From Morella rubra (taxonomy: Eukaryota > Streptophyta > Magnoliopsida > Fagales > Myricaceae), in NCBI GenBank assembly GCA_003952965.2, contig CM025855.1, positions 28,807,002 through 28,871,001 of the forward strand: a DNA stretch of 64,000 nt, given 5' to 3'. Each line of letters starts with the position of its first letter. Within the stretch, counting starts at the first letter, position 1. The translations under genes were made by a program, and so were the position numbers. This document shows, piece after piece, positions 12,327-24,215 of this stretch. The notes under the pieces are model-generated. The model searched no databases, had not been told where the DNA came from, and worked only from the letters and a program-made list of their open reading frames with translations.

Positions 12327-14088
12327 TCTCAAACATTCGAGTCCACCTTCAACTCTAGCTTCACCTACACCCTGGATACAATCTGGGAGCAACCGATCGA
12401 AAAGCACCTTAAAAACTGAAAAAAAAAAAAACAAAAGATTCAACAGGACCGTTCTGTCTCAAAGGTAGGACACTTGTTCAAGGTAAAACACTAAAAAGTA
12501 ATATCACTTCCTTGAACATGTTACAGCAAAACAAATTTGGTGTTTGTTTTTTGGGGAACGGAGGTGTAGGCCAGAAATCCAAAAACGATCTGAAAATACA
12601 CCTGTCATAAAGTTGTGAAGGAAAATCAACTTCCTCTTTTAAGGAAACTTTGAATTTCCATCCTAATATAATTGCAGGATCCAGGTTTGAGGATGAAGTA
12701 AAAGGTGCATTCGTCAGCGGGAAATGACTAGAGGTAGGCAACATGATCAGGGTAAAGCTCCGTTGCTACAATAAAGGCAAGAAGCAAGTGTTTTTTTCGT
12801 CTCCAGCCTAACCTCTGATAAAAGAGTTGACTCTCCAATCCCCTTGAATCACCGTGTAAGAGAGGAAAAGTGACAAACGAAAGAAAGAGCAGAGGGGATA
12901 GAAACTTAGTATTTGGTAGTTGTGCATCGGTAAGCAACAGTTTTAGCCCGGTTTCAACACCTTTTTCCTTTGTAAGACGGAGACCGAGAGAGAGAGGGGT
13001 TTGATTTTGTTAATCTTGTTGTGAAGGTGAGTTAGACCTTAACATCTTACATAAAAGTGAAACAGACAAGTTTGGAAAATTCCAGATCGGAGTACGAAAC
13101 ATAACTATAGGATTACGAGAGAAAAAAAATCAAATCAACTTACACAGAGTAGGGATACTGCTTCGGCCTTTTGTTTTGCTCTACTTCTGGGTCAGGCACA
13201 CCTATGGCTGAGAGAGCTTTCTCAATCCACGAATGATTCAGATCTCGCAAAAACAAGGCCATCGCAACAACTATGGAGAGTGTATTGACTTGGACTAGGC
13301 TAGTTTCGGTCTTCGGCTCCTGATTTAAATAACTTACTTGACGGAAAACTGATGAGCTGACTTGGAAAATCAAAAATGGTTGAGAGAGACATATAGAGGT
13401 TCCAAACCTCTTCCTGTCCCTGAGTGATGGCTTTCCATCACATGGCCAGCCTATCAGAGTTGACAATTCCGTGAGAGTCCTCAGTCCTGAGCCCACATCG
13501 TTCTATACAGCGTAGGGCTCACAAATTTAGACATTATTTATGTGGAAGCGTTGCAACGACGTGATCTATTCAATTTCCTGGAGATATGGCAAATGCACCA
13601 AAAATAGTTATGAGTTAACATTGCACCTTAAAAGCCACTTTCAACGTGGTTGAGCAGACTTGAGTCAACACCCAGACCCAAAACCACGTAAGTATGCACA
13701 TTTTAGGTTCGCTTAGTAGTCACTAGACCCATCTTAGCAAAAAAAAAAATAGTAGTCACTAGACCCCAAAGGAACTCTCGACTCCCGGAAAATATGACTT
13801 ACAGGCGCAGTTTTTAGGGCCATAAAACATCGCAACAAGTTGGACGGAAAAATAAAGCTAAAAATGCTTTTTTTCGCATCCACTTTATGGGCTTTCAAAC
13901 CTTACTTACATATCCCCAATATCCTTGCCCCTTTCCACTAACAAAAAGCATAAAGCAAAACAGAACCAACCAAAACATGCCTATTTATACTTCCCACTCC
14001 CTACTGTTTTCGGTACCCAAAAAAGAAGAGGAGGAAGTTAGCATACCGGGACAAATTTACAAACACCTGACAAGCACGTATGTTCCGT
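12327..14088. other. spacer upstream of the ZRK gene, with one unidentified exon-like segment
   Basis: No family is recognised. The minus-strand frame at 13140-13496 ends at a good splice donor (GTAAGT at about 13145) after a stretch reading ALFLRDLNHSWIEKALSAIG; it may be a 5' exon or leader of the ZRK transcript, or chance. The region 13500-14080 is AT-rich and shows nothing else. Confidence 0.35.
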
Positions 14089-14556
14089 CTAATCTTCCCC
14101 ACCATCGTCATCATGAACCCGATCATCTTTACCATCCCCTTCATAACCACCTCCCAAATCACAAATCTTTTCCCACACGTCCTCAGAAACTGGCACAACC
14201 GACAGCCTCGGCTGCCTGAGCAGAGCAAAACCCTTTAATCCATGATCCCCCTTCATCTCCTTCAAGTCCACCGGCCCCCTCATCTCCCCCACTGCCTTCA
14301 CATCCACAGCACCGCCACCGTCATCTTCATACCACTCTTTCACCACGGTCACCACGCCGACAATGCGGCGCGCCTTGGCCCCGGAGTGGTAGAAGAAGCA
14401 GAGGTCGGCGAGCTTCATGGACTTGAGGTACTTCTGGGCTTGCTTGTTCTTGACGCCGTCCCACTTCGTCACGCCACCGTTGGCCGCTTGGTCTTCCCAT
14501 GACCAGTCTCCTGGCTCCGTCTTCAAAAGCCAGTACTGCCTGTCCTCTTTCCCCAT
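14089..14556 (-). CDS. THYN1: EVE-domain protein, thymocyte nuclear protein 1 (THYN1)-like
   Basis: Intact single-exon gene of 155 residues. The EVE fold fills nearly the whole protein: YWLLKTEPGDWSWEDQ at residues 8-23, WDGVKNKQAQKYLKSM at about 32-47, ADLCFFYHSGAKARRIVG at about 50-67 and LSVVPVSEDVWEKI near 118-131, then an acidic Gly/Asp-rich tail. EVE domains are PUA-like and bind modified bases; mammalian THYN1 and relatives recognise modified cytosines in DNA, so a nuclear role as a modified-base reader is likely by family but untested in plants. The start is the first Met before the conserved beta strand. The coding region is GC-rich compared with its flanks, and other-strand frames over it are shadows. 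Confidence 0.92.
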   Translation of the reverse strand: MGKEDRQYWLLKTEPGDWSWEDQAANGGVTKWDGVKNKQAQKYLKSMKLADLCFFYHSGAKARRIVGVVTVVKEWYEDDGGGAVDVKAVGEMRGPVDLKEMKGDHGLKGFALLRQPRLSVVPVSEDVWEKICDLGGGYEGDGKDDRVHDDDGGED

Positions 14557-16602
14557 TCTTCAAAGCACAAAGCTTGCTGACTTGCTGCGCTCTTTACGTT
14601 TCGGTCCGCAGTGGATTTTTATGGCGGGAGAACATGTAGTTTGGCGCCAATGTCGTTTGCCTTGGACCTATTGGTCTGCAGTCCGTACGGCCCATTGGTT
14701 TAGACGCTAAAGTTGGGCCCTAATTTTGTTCGCTACGGACAGATCTCAGAGTTTGGTTTCCGAATAAAAGGGCCTATCAAATTCTATGGGCCCAAAAGTC
14801 GGGAGGGACCCACGATTTTTTAAATTGAGACACTTGGTGAATTATCTTTTGTTTTCTTTTTAGATTGCTTTATACGCAGACTGTTGCGTACGGCATGGAA
14901 CCAACCACCAAATGTCAAATGAATTGTGCAGCCGTAAGAACAAAAATAAGTAAGCAAATAAATTGCTTTGTCGATATATCAAATAGTCAGCCAGCTGACA
15001 ACCACCATTCGTCATTGTCAAGTATCATGCTGGCATAATCATGGCCGCAGAGACCCCAATATAAACAACATTCAAACATCTGTGGTTCCCAAGCAAACAG
15101 ATATTAGAAAAGGAGGGAAGATTCCCAATAGACCGGACCGATGCCTCTCATTCTGCGGTCAAAAGCCGAGTGCCATTTATATGGACAAGACGTTGCTTTC
15201 TTGAGAGGGATTCGCGGATGCAATTATTGACCGCGTCGACTAGGGGCATTCTTAGAAGGTCATACCCAAAATCTATCCAGTCATTGAAATTTTATTTATG
15301 AAAATTGCTATGCATTGTATATGAGAAGGAAAGGTCATTTTGTGCTAATAATTTCTCGAATGCCCAAATCTAGTGGGCAAGCTGGGTGGTGCTGTGATGG
15401 TGATCCTGGAATATTGTGTGGATGTGGCGCCTGAATGTAAACCCATGCAAAGATCGCGAGTGCTCCATCAAGATTGGTCGAAATATAAGGAATTCAATTC
15501 GCTTATAAAAGCATGTATAGATAGCAGTAGGATGATATTGGTAAATAGAGATGATGAGCAAGAATCTCATCCTTTTTAACGTCGTCAACTAAGGAGGCTC
15601 GAATATGTAACCTGTCATCCGTTAAACGTATATAGTGGCATGGGGCTGACTTTTAGCTTGCAAAAATGGGGCGTATATAATTTTATGATCTTGGTGCATA
15701 CTCCCCTGTTTGCCCGATTTGGACACATATGCATAGAATAAGCCCATCTTAGGAATAGGAAGTTCATCATTTGGGGATTTTAACCTGCTGATATAATGGA
15801 AACAGTAGTAATGTTTCGCACAAAGCTCAAGACACATGGGTGACGGATGACAATTGTTGATGACACCATTGAGAGGCAGGACAAGGGTGATCGCAATGTC
15901 CTGTAACGGGGCTTGAATCTCATCGATTCGATGCTGGAAAATGGACTATACGAATATTTCACACAGCTCACGCACAATGCAGACAACAGTATGCGTTTGT
16001 CGTTTTAGACCGAACGTCCTGCTTTTGTGGTTGCGGATGCATTTCTTTATTTAGAGAATAATTGACAAGATACTTTTCCTTTTGAACAAGGAAACGAAAC
16101 TTTTTTCCTGGGAATATCGAAGGGGGCACAATGCGGTTAGAAATTAAGAATTGATAGAACAAGCCAAACTTGCATTAGGTTTTGACTATTATTAAATAAG
16201 ATGAAGAAAGCTAATTAATCAAGAAGTAGATAAAATTTCTGAACATCTCTAGCTGTTGACCAGATGGTAGTCTCCATTTCAACTAAGATTATTAAGGGAT
16301 CCATATGGTAAACAACTTCAGACTGACAAGAGGGTGTTGAGTTTCCAGATCTTCCACGAAATAATGCGTTTGGGTCATAAGCTAGATACATGTGCACAAT
16401 ATTACCATCTTGAGTAGTCGTGGAACCATGATTTAAGTTAAAAGAGGACAAACTCTTAAAGCGAATAATAAAAAGAAAATATTCATACGTAATGTAAAAA
16501 TTATTTTAAAATTAAAATATATTAAAAATATTAAAATACATATTTCATACTATTTATTAAAATTAAAATATGTCAATTATTTTGAAAACATATAAAAAAA
16601 AT
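14557..16602. other. intergenic, no gene recognised
   Basis: The first 150 bases presumably include the promoter of the THYN1-like gene. The rest is ordinary AT-rich spacer. Short frames on both strands (for example 15373-15579 and 16215-16451) show no domain, codon bias or splice context. 16460-16610 is strongly AT-rich. Confidence 0.5.
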
Positions 16603-16803
16603 TTAAAGATACCATGACCAGCTGTACCCATTGATCATAATGCTCCATGTAACTACATCCCGGTGAGACATTTCATCGAACACCAATTTCGCCTCCATGA
16701 TCTGCCCACATGCAGCATACATCCCAACCAAACCCGTCTGCAAATTTCGTAGTGAAGGTGCAAAAAATTCCGTAGTAACCTTTTCATAAAGTGTTTTTCC
16801 CAT
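16603..16803 (-). pseudogene. fragment of a PLS-class pentatricopeptide repeat (PPR) gene
   Basis: The minus-strand frame encodes NLQTGLVGMYAACGQIMEAK followed by LVFDEMSHRDVVTWSIMING, about one and a half PPR motifs of the kind found in plant PLS/E-type RNA-editing factors (MYxxCG, FDEMxxRDVVTW). Only 66 codons remain, bounded by unrelated AT-rich DNA, whereas family members run to several hundred residues. It is a truncated duplicate or retained remnant. A short exon of a larger gene is unlikely because PPR genes usually lack introns. Confidence 0.75.
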
Positions 16804-17260
16804 TTACTTCACCTAGTTATCAAACAAAAACCCAATTCAGTAATGCAGAATCCACTTGTTCCCCATTTTATACCACACGTTTTCTAAAATTATGCTAAGG
16901 AAACGGAAACGTTTGAGTGTAAAAATCGTGGCATTACATGATGTATAGGAATAGTCCAAGAAGAAAATGGTTCGAGGCGATGGAATCCGAGTAGGCGAGT
17001 ACTGTGCTTGCAAGAATATTGTACTATCATATTGTCAGAGTAGTCAAAATTATTTGATACAGGTGACATTGAACTGACAGCCTTAATTGCTTTACTTACA
17101 TCAGTGCTCCAACTTTCAATACGTATTCATTGGTTTCTTTCGCTGCTGTTACTGGGCACTATGTTCTGTAATTTGGACAGATTTGACGTACACAGGCAAA
17201 ATAATTGCATAAGGACGTTCGAAAAGGTCACTAAAGCCAGTTTCTGGCGAGGCCCGGTAA

Positions 17261-17470
17261 ACAAATCGATGTCGCGTGAAAATAAATTTTTTTCAAAATT
17301 TTAATGAGTACTAGAGTCAGTAAAAAATACTGCATAGGGTTTTGACGTAAAATTTGAATAAAATACAAATCGATGTCGCAGGAAAATAAATTTTTTTCAA
17401 AATTTTAATGAGTACTAGAGTCAATAAAAAATACTGCATAATATTTTGATGTAAAACTTTAATAAAATTT
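17261..17470. repeat. 104-bp tandem duplication
   Basis: The stretch beginning ACAAATCGATGTCGC at 17261 recurs at 17365 with only a few differences, including the AT-rich tail ending near AAAATTTTAATGAGTAC and ATACTGCATA. Two head-to-tail copies, no coding content. Confidence 0.8.
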
Positions 17471-18535
17471 TATGTTAATAGTAAAAAAGAGATAATATTA
17501 GAATTGATAAATAAAAATAAAAGTAAAAGTAAAAAAAATTTTTGATTTTTTTATAAAAGGTAAAATTTCGATATGTTTGTGTTAAAGTGAAAAAATTTAT
17601 AATAATTGATGAAAAGATAAAATAAATTTATAAAAGTTAATAAAAAAATGAAGAGAGTATTTTTTTATAATAACGACAAAATTTTGTAATGAAAGCCAAA
17701 ATAGAACTTGGATTTTAATTTCGCAGTGAAGGTGCAAAAAATTTCTGGCAGAAGCCAACCGAGTCGGTGGCCTGGCTCTCCCCAATTTAGATCCGCCATT
17801 GCATATCTAATGGAATGTACGTGAATCGTGGGTCAGGAAATGATGCCGAATTATTGTTCTCCGCCAAAAAAAAAAGGCACTGCGTCCAACTTCTTCACAT
17901 TTTTTCATGTTAATTTGGAAGTACGCAAATTCCAGGACAGCAGGCATAATGGTTTTAAGCTTTGATGTGGTTGATTGGTAAACCGTAGGGCTCTCCCTCG
18001 CGATCTCTGCGTGCCTTTCAGAGGAAAAGAAAAGAAAAAAAGCTCATTGCACGATTACATGCGCGCATCAATTTTTTGGCTCACTACTTATTGATTTTGT
18101 GCTTTTGGAAAAGCTAACCATTCCTTGACTTGATGCTTAATCTTCAAGAAATTACTTATTTATTCCACTAGTATACGTTTTTACTTCATAAAATCATTCA
18201 AATGGAAAATTTAACCATTCCAATCGTAATGGATTATTAGTACTATTATTATTGTTCGTTCCTAACCCACTGCAGCCAGCTTTCGTAAAGAATCTGAAAG
18301 AGAAACCTATCCACAGGTGTCTACCAACTCTGCTCTGTATTAATATATATAATAGAAATTTATCAACAGAGACTCTTTCCTACAAGAAAGGAAAACCAGA
18401 ACAATGTCTGATATAAGACAATAATTTAGTTCTACGCTCTTGAAACATAACGTACGAGTGGCGGCTATTACTTACATAGAAACTACAGGGACATAGATAG
18501 AACCCAGAAACGATAAGAACATAGCATGACAAATC
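17471..18535. other. 3' flank of PSK copy 1; duplicated block shared with 24480-24990
   Basis: No gene seen. From about 17817 the sequence aligns in patches with 24483-24970 (for example GGGTCAGGAAATGAT against GGGTCAGGAAAGGAT, the AATTATTGTTCT stretch, and ACTTGATGCTTAATCTTC against ACTTGATGCTCAATCTTC), showing that the PSK duplication includes the 3' flank. Copy 1 carries an extra stretch at about 17925-18050. Confidence 0.7.
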
Positions 18536-18923
18536 TCATGGCTTAGTCTTCTGGGTGTAGAGATAATCGAGGTGAGCCGCAAGTGTTCTTCTCTCTAAGC
18601 ACTCGTCTTCCCCAGCTCCTTCGCAACTCTCCTCCACCATACCCTTGTGTAGTTGCTCAGCATCCTTCTCAAAGTAAACAAGAGGAAATAAACGAAAGAA
18701 CACTAGAGCAAAATCCATGATACATGCATTGAAAAACCTTGAAGCAGGTAAAAGTTGGTGTTCGAAGCTAAAAATTGAGAAGATTTGAAGAATTATGTAC
18801 CCTTTGTTTAGTTGTCGCCGGATTGATGTCAGAAAACGTGGGCTCGGGCCGGGCGTTGGCGTAGGTTAGTGTGTAGAAGAGGAGAAGGGCTACCATGAAA
18901 AGGGTGTTGACCTTGGGCGACAT
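18536..18923 (-). CDS. phytosulfokine precursor, copy 1 (pentapeptide YLYTQ)
   Basis: Two exons, 18801-18923 and 18536-18664, give about 83 residues, a normal length for a PSK preproprotein. Residues 1-24 are a signal peptide with core [16 protein letters not shown]. Then come a variable linker ([10 protein letters not shown]), the conserved acidic Cys segment [20 protein letters not shown] and the peptide after Asp: [13 protein letters not shown] is Tyr-sulfated in the Golgi by TPST, which needs the acidic residue before Tyr, is cut out by subtilases and is sensed by PSKR1/2 to promote growth and damp immunity. Canonical PSK is YIYTQ; here codon 2 of the peptide is CTC (Leu) instead of ATC. 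The intron uses GT at 18800-18799 and an AAG acceptor before GAT GCT; an AG three bases earlier would add one Lys. The Met at 18718 inside the intron is not the start. Confidence 0.93.
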
Positions 18924-18973
18924 TCTGTCAAGTAGAGAACACAAGACACGGAGAGGCGGATCTGTGGGACAAA

Positions 18974-18979
18974 TTTATA
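18974..18979 (-). promoter_or_regulatory. TATA box of PSK copy 1
   Basis: TATAAA on the minus strand, 51 bp upstream of the ATG, within a segment (CAGATCC...CTATAAATTTGTCC region) conserved in front of all three PSK copies. This predicts a leader of only about 20-30 nt. Confidence 0.7.
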
Positions 18980-19886
18980 GACGTGGGGAAAAAGGACGAG
19001 GGGTAAAGATGGAACTACAAAAAAAAATTATTTTTACTTATTTTATCTTTATCAAAGATAAAGAATTTGCGACATTCTGTGCACCGAAAGGACTTTACCG
19101 TATTAGTAAATAAGTAGGGGAAAGTGAGAGGGGAGAGCTGGCCTTGTTGAAAGTCGAAAGGAAAAATAGAAAATCTAGGGAGTATGACAGATCACCGCTA
19201 CCTAATATAGCAGAAATTAGGAATGAACAGGACAACCCGGATCACTCATCAACTGAAAAACCGGCCGACACCAATCGGCCGGGTTTCGGCTATGGAAATG
19301 TCGGTCTCAGCTCTAGGATTCATAAATCATTGGTTTATTGGTGATCAGTGTTAGTGGAATCAAACCAACGGTCCCCCTTTTGCATAAAACAAACTCTTTT
19401 AATCCTGTTTTCTCTTCTTTTTTCTGAATTATATCCTATGTTCTCATCTGACCGTTTTTCTTTTGCTTCTCGGTTTCGTCCTAAATGTCTCTCTAAGCTC
19501 TCTTCCTCTTCCCTTTTTTGTTGTTATTTAATGCAACCCCATAACGAAAATTTAATTTGACAATTGAACAAGAACATCATAAATTATATATCCGACAACC
19601 CGAAAAAAACAAAGTTGGTTGGATTAGTCTAGTTTTAAATTTTCCAATTGGGCCCTGGGTCGATCATGCTTGGAATGGAATTATTAATTCAGCCTTTTAT
19701 ATTTTAATCCTCTTGCCAAACTTGTGGCGTGTTTAGTACTACTTTCACATGCAGATAAATGGAATCGGAGCATCCAATAGGGTATTAATTAAGACTTCAA
19801 TTAGGAGATGACCATGTCCAAAATAATCTCCATTGCTAGCTCGTTTATTGTAACTGAAACCAGATGATACACATGATGGATAGGGA
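18980..19886. other. upstream region of PSK copy 1, no gene recognised
   Basis: The first 150 bases align with the upstream regions of the other two PSK genes and presumably hold their shared promoter. The remainder is AT-rich spacer. A palindromic CCGGCCGACACCAATCGGCCGG lies near 19260-19282 (central AATCGGCCG half-sites), of unknown meaning. Confidence 0.5.
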
Positions 19887-20134
19887 TTCTCTCCTAAGAG
19901 GGAATTATCTAATGGATTCTAACAGGATATTGGATGGATGACAGTACATTAATGAATCCATCCAGTGATCTATATTAAAATGCTTAAAAAAATGCAAAAA
20001 AAAAAAAAAAAAAAAAACTCTAGATGGAAAATCATTAAATGGATTTATTAGATATTTTAATATAAATCATTGAATAAATTGATTAATGTATTGTCATTCA
20101 TCTAATGACGGCAATTCCCTTTTAGGAGGTAATT
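19887..20134. repeat. foldback MITE
   Basis: The left arm (GGATTCTCTCCTAAGAGGGA onward, including ATCTATATTAAAAT) and the reverse complement of the right arm (AAATTACCTCCTAAAAGGGA onward, including ATTTATATTAAAAT) pair along about 110 bp with scattered mismatches. The loop is a poly-A run at about 19991-20019. A long foldback without coding capacity is typical of a MITE. The superfamily is not determined. Confidence 0.65.
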
Positions 20135-21692
20135 TGAGTCCTTGCAGATGATATGTTCCTACCTGGCCACCAAATTCAGAGATCAATATGATAATGATAT
20201 CGGGGAAGAAAATATTGACAAGACGGCAATGAAGACAAATTCATGTACTGAAAGAATCAAATTGGGTCACAAACGACAGTTCAACGTCTATGTCGGCATC
20301 TATTAGTTTTGAACAAAATGAAGGAAAAAAAGAAAAAAAAAATAATTAAGCCAACCGGAAGAAAGAGCCTTGCGTTGCGATCGATCGACGAAAGGTTTTC
20401 ACGTGGTGTCTCTCTAGCGCGTAATTGCTGAAATCATTGGAACCATCCTCTGACACGTCTCATATTGTGTTTGACTTGTTCCTTCAATTTTTAAAACAAA
20501 AGACGACCCTTAAAGATTGACTAGTTTATTTGCTATTTGCCAAGGAACCCTTGGTATTGCCTTTAAATACTAATCCATCACAACAACCGCAGGCTAAAGA
20601 CGTAATGAGATTGGCTTCATTTGCATCAAAACCTAATTGGACGAACAATCACGACCTGTATCCAACTCGGGGAACTGAGTTGCAAGGCACAATGATGACA
20701 ATTTGGACCGAGTTACCCCGCAAGCAAAATATATATCATGATTTTTGGCATGACTCGTAGCTGTACTCATGTATAAGAGACAGAGGAACTCAGGCCTGGA
20801 CATGGATAGGGCCCCTTAATTGGTGGGAGTTTCTGCTCATATATAATTAGTGTTCTTTCTCTTTGAAGGAACGAGAAGCCAACATTGGCAGCTTGAGTTG
20901 ATATTTCTTTATGTATTTATTAATAGATCATATCGTTACTGGTGGGGTTGGTCGCTTAAAAGTTCAAAGAGAAAAGTAAGAATCTAAACCATGGAAGCGT
21001 AAATTGGCAATGAAAGAAGATTCTATGGGTCTGTCAGCTTCTCTCATTTGATACTTTAGAGCCACGGATTTCTTCCTACTTCGACGACAACTGTGCACGA
21101 ACGTGTGTGCGTATGTTGCCGTTTTTACCATTCAAATGCAGTTGGGACTAGTTGCGATATTGTTGTATGTCATACAAAATCGGTGGCTGGTCTTATGTCA
21201 GCATGAATGCATGATGCTTCAAACAAAGAAGTATGATTCATTAAAATATAGAAAAAAGTATTATAGAAGGTTGCATATTTATAGAAGACAGAAATTAAAT
21301 TGGATTTCATAATTATTAATTTGTTTTATTACATTCTATAAATTTTTAAAAAATCAATATTCGCATTCCATCCATTTCAACCGAATTTTTTTTTTAAAAA
21401 AAACTAATTTAGATTGATCGAAATATTTCTAAAAAGGTTAAAATTAAAAAAAAAAAATTAAGTAAACTAAATTTTTATTTTATTTAAAAATATTACTTTT
21501 TATGAATATCATTTTTATTTTTTTGAGTTTTCAATGTTTTTAGAAATTTTGTCTTATAAGGTACATTTCTATTATTTTTCTTGTAGTCTAACAGTCAAAT
21601 TGAATCGAGGAAGATGATTGGTGTCTTTTAAGATTTATGGGGATAATTAGATAAAATTAGAAGTTATGGGGTCCAATTTAGATTTTGCCCAT
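20135..21692. other. intergenic, no gene recognised
   Basis: AT-rich spacer, with 21310-21560 almost entirely A/T. Short frames at 20530-20760 and 21103-21312 show no domain. Confidence 0.5.
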
Positions 21693-22405
21693 AGATATGA
21701 TAGGGTTGTTCAAAAAGCATCCAATCCGACTTGCCGACCCGTTTCGACTTGACAGGGTCGGATGAAATTGGATTCGGATTCGAAGTCGAATATTGCATAA
21801 GTAAAAAATAGTGAATCTGGTTGGATTCGAATATTTGGGAAAGACATCCGATTTATTCGACCCGACCCGATTCCCCTAGTTTAATGAAACGTGCATTTCA
21901 TATGCCCCCACCACCTTCTCCTTCGCGTTTCAGTCCCCCCACCCCCATTGATTTCAAATCTCTAGACTTCCAATGCCTCCACGTAGACGTGCTCTCATCG
22001 ATCTTCAACTTGATCTCCTTCCTCTCTCTATCCACTGCATTCTTCCACATGTCCAGGTAAGAGTCCTTACCATCTGATCTGAAACCCTTGATCTCCTTCC
22101 TTGTTCTCGCTGCCAGTATTGCTTTCCCCAGTGCCAGCAGCCCAACACTTGAACGAATGGGTGTTTGAGCTCTTGTTTGCACGGAAAGAGGTGCGCAGCG
22201 CCTGGGGTGGCTTCGGTATGGGATGCTAGCCCAATTCCAAATCCAATCTGGTATCCAATCCGAATCTGCTTTGACCGACTAAGCCTGATATTAGTGCATT
22301 TAGGATCGAATTCGGAGGTAAAATTTGTTATCTGAAAATTTTGGATTCGGATTTAGATTGATCTCTTCCGAATTCAAAATTTTCAATGCACAGCCCTAGA
22401 TATGA
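21693..22405. mobile_element. non-autonomous hAT element with 8-bp target-site duplication
   Basis: The element spans 21701-22397. It starts TAGGGTTGTTCA and ends with the reverse complement of AGGGCTGTGCA, the terminal inverted repeat seen in plant hAT transposons. AGATATGA flanks it on both sides (21693-21700 and 22398-22405), a perfect 8-bp duplication as expected for hAT. Subterminal parts are rich in GGATTCGGATTCGAA-type repeats. There is no transposase. The centre (about 21890-22200) is different: less AT-rich, with a 94-codon minus-strand frame containing KAILAARTRKEIKGF and DSYLDMWKNAVDRERKEIK, which looks like a captured host gene fragment. I do not recognise the donor gene. Confidence 0.85.
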
Positions 22406-23142
22406 GTCGTATTATAACAGAAAGCAATTTATTTGCCAAGTGAAATGAAGATATTACAATCACATTGTTTATTTTTATTTTTTTGGAGATAAAATTATCA
22501 TTTCATTGAATCAAAAATTACTTTTCTTTCAAATTAACAACATAGAATGCAAAGTGTACAACCACGTTAGTTGCTGGAAAAAATATCATAATTAGAGATA
22601 TAATTAATGTGAGTCTCTCAATAGTTTGTGGATAAAAAGTGTATATTTTTTTTATAATTTTGTTTAGAAAATTATGCTCGTTTCTTCTCAACCTATGACT
22701 CTTTTTGTACTTCTTCTGGACAAAAAAAAGTCAGCAGTCGTTATCCGATTACGCGCGTACGCTCGAAGTTTATCAAACCCTATAGCAAGTTGAAAAACTT
22801 ATTCTTCTAGATTCAAAACTCCTCAATTATCAAAACGTTCCTTTACGTGTGAAAAGCGTACTTTTTATTTTCTCTTTTCTTCTAGTCTTGGTCTTCTATA
22901 ACGAATAGAAATACATTTTTTTTTCTTCCTTCTTTTAGACCATTGAAATTATGAAGCCAAGAGGGATTTGAAAACCGTGTTCTTTGACTACAATTCATGA
23001 TAACTAGGTTCTTAAGTCAGAAACTTTTTATTTTTTATTTTTTCACTTCATTATGTATGCCATCCCTCGGGCATGTTAGCCACTAGACAGAAGAATCGAA
23101 AATCAGACGATTTTGCAGATAAGTAAATAGATGCTAAGGCAC
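22406..23142. other. intergenic, no gene recognised
   Basis: AT-rich spacer between the hAT element and a 153-bp tandem duplication. No frame or domain stands out. Confidence 0.5.
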
Positions 23143-23448
23143 AGCGGCATGTTTTTCTTGTGGACCTAAAAGCACAATTGCCTGCCCTAAATAATACGCA
23201 AACTTGTCCTTTTGATTACCAATGTGGTCCGTCCCACATGTATCGGCTAATGTCTCTCAGCCATTAAACTGAAGAAAGTGGAACCTGACCGCCTTAGCGG
23301 CATGTTTTTCTTGTGGACCTAAAAGCACAATTGCCTGCCCTAAATAATAGGCAAACTTGTCCTTTTGATTGCCAAAGTGGTCCGTCCCACATGTATCGGC
23401 TAATGTCTCTCAGACATTAAAGTGGAGAAAGTGGAACCTGACCCTTTC
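23143..23448. repeat. 153-bp tandem duplication
   Basis: AGCGGCATGTTTTTCTTGTG occurs at 23143 and again at 23296. The two units then match almost base for base through AAGTGGAACCTGACC (ends about 23290 and 23443). They differ at a handful of positions, indicating a fairly recent unequal event. Non-coding. Confidence 0.88.
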
Positions 23449-23869
23449 CTCACATCCGACAGTGGCATTCAAAGAGGATGACATTTGAGCCACGGAGGTG
23501 TTGCAGCATTTATTTTGGGCAGACATCAGCACTTGCGTGTCTCCGCTAAAATCTCAAAGTTTCCTGGGCCGTGGCATGAGAAGCTAGCCATTAGCCAATA
23601 GATCGAAAGGAAGAAAATGACCATTCAATTATTAGAAAAAGACCAGCGATATATATAGCCATCACTGTCTCTGACTCGGATTGAATTTAATTGCTAATAA
23701 AAAGAAAAACGGAATAGCTGAACTATTAATGTACTAATTAACTTGATATGGGCTATTAATACAACTCATTACTGCGGTAGTTGTATGTGAACGGTATTAG
23801 GACTCAATCTGAACTAATACGATAGCGTGCTTCCTGGATTCCATTGCATAGAAAGTCCAGAAGAGAGAT

Positions 23870-24215
23870 TTTTGGTTCTTCCTCACTTTTCTCTGGGTCT
23901 CGAACTTTAATTATTGGTAGGGTCGTCGGAGCTTTCCAAAAGTCTGACGGCCTCCGCTCGTGGATGTGTCAAAACCAAAGTTGCTTATCAGGCTTTATCA
24001 ACGTGGGCCTAGTAATTTGCTCAGGACGCAGGAGAACAACGTGGGCCTCGTACATGTCCGTGATGATCATGTTCTGGGCTAACCATTCTTCTTCTTGTAT
24101 CTGCGAAAACAAATGCTAGCATCTACCTTCTGCGAGTTTCTGAAGCTTTCAGTGTTCAGCCCGATACGACTAGCCTTGAAAAAGCATGCTTTCACAGAAA
24201 TCTGAGCAAGTAATA
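23870..24215. repeat. segmental duplicate, partner of 31190-31415
   Basis: Shares TTTTCTCTGGGTCTCGAACT, GACGGCCTC, CAGGCTTTATCAACGT, GAGAACAACGTGGGCCTCGT and AAAGCATGCTTT blocks in the same order with 31190-31415. Together with 23800-23845 matching about 28970-29040, this marks the edges of the PSK duplication units. No coding function seen. Confidence 0.8.

Noticed and set aside
14242-14710. Plus-strand and alternative minus-strand frames over the THYN1-like gene
   Set aside because: Shadows caused by the GC-rich coding sequence. Only the 155-codon frame matches the EVE family.
18536-18718. PSK copy 1 as a 60-residue protein starting at 18718
   Set aside because: That Met lies in the intron. 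The signal peptide exon at 18801-18923 and the conserved splice sites give the proper precursor.
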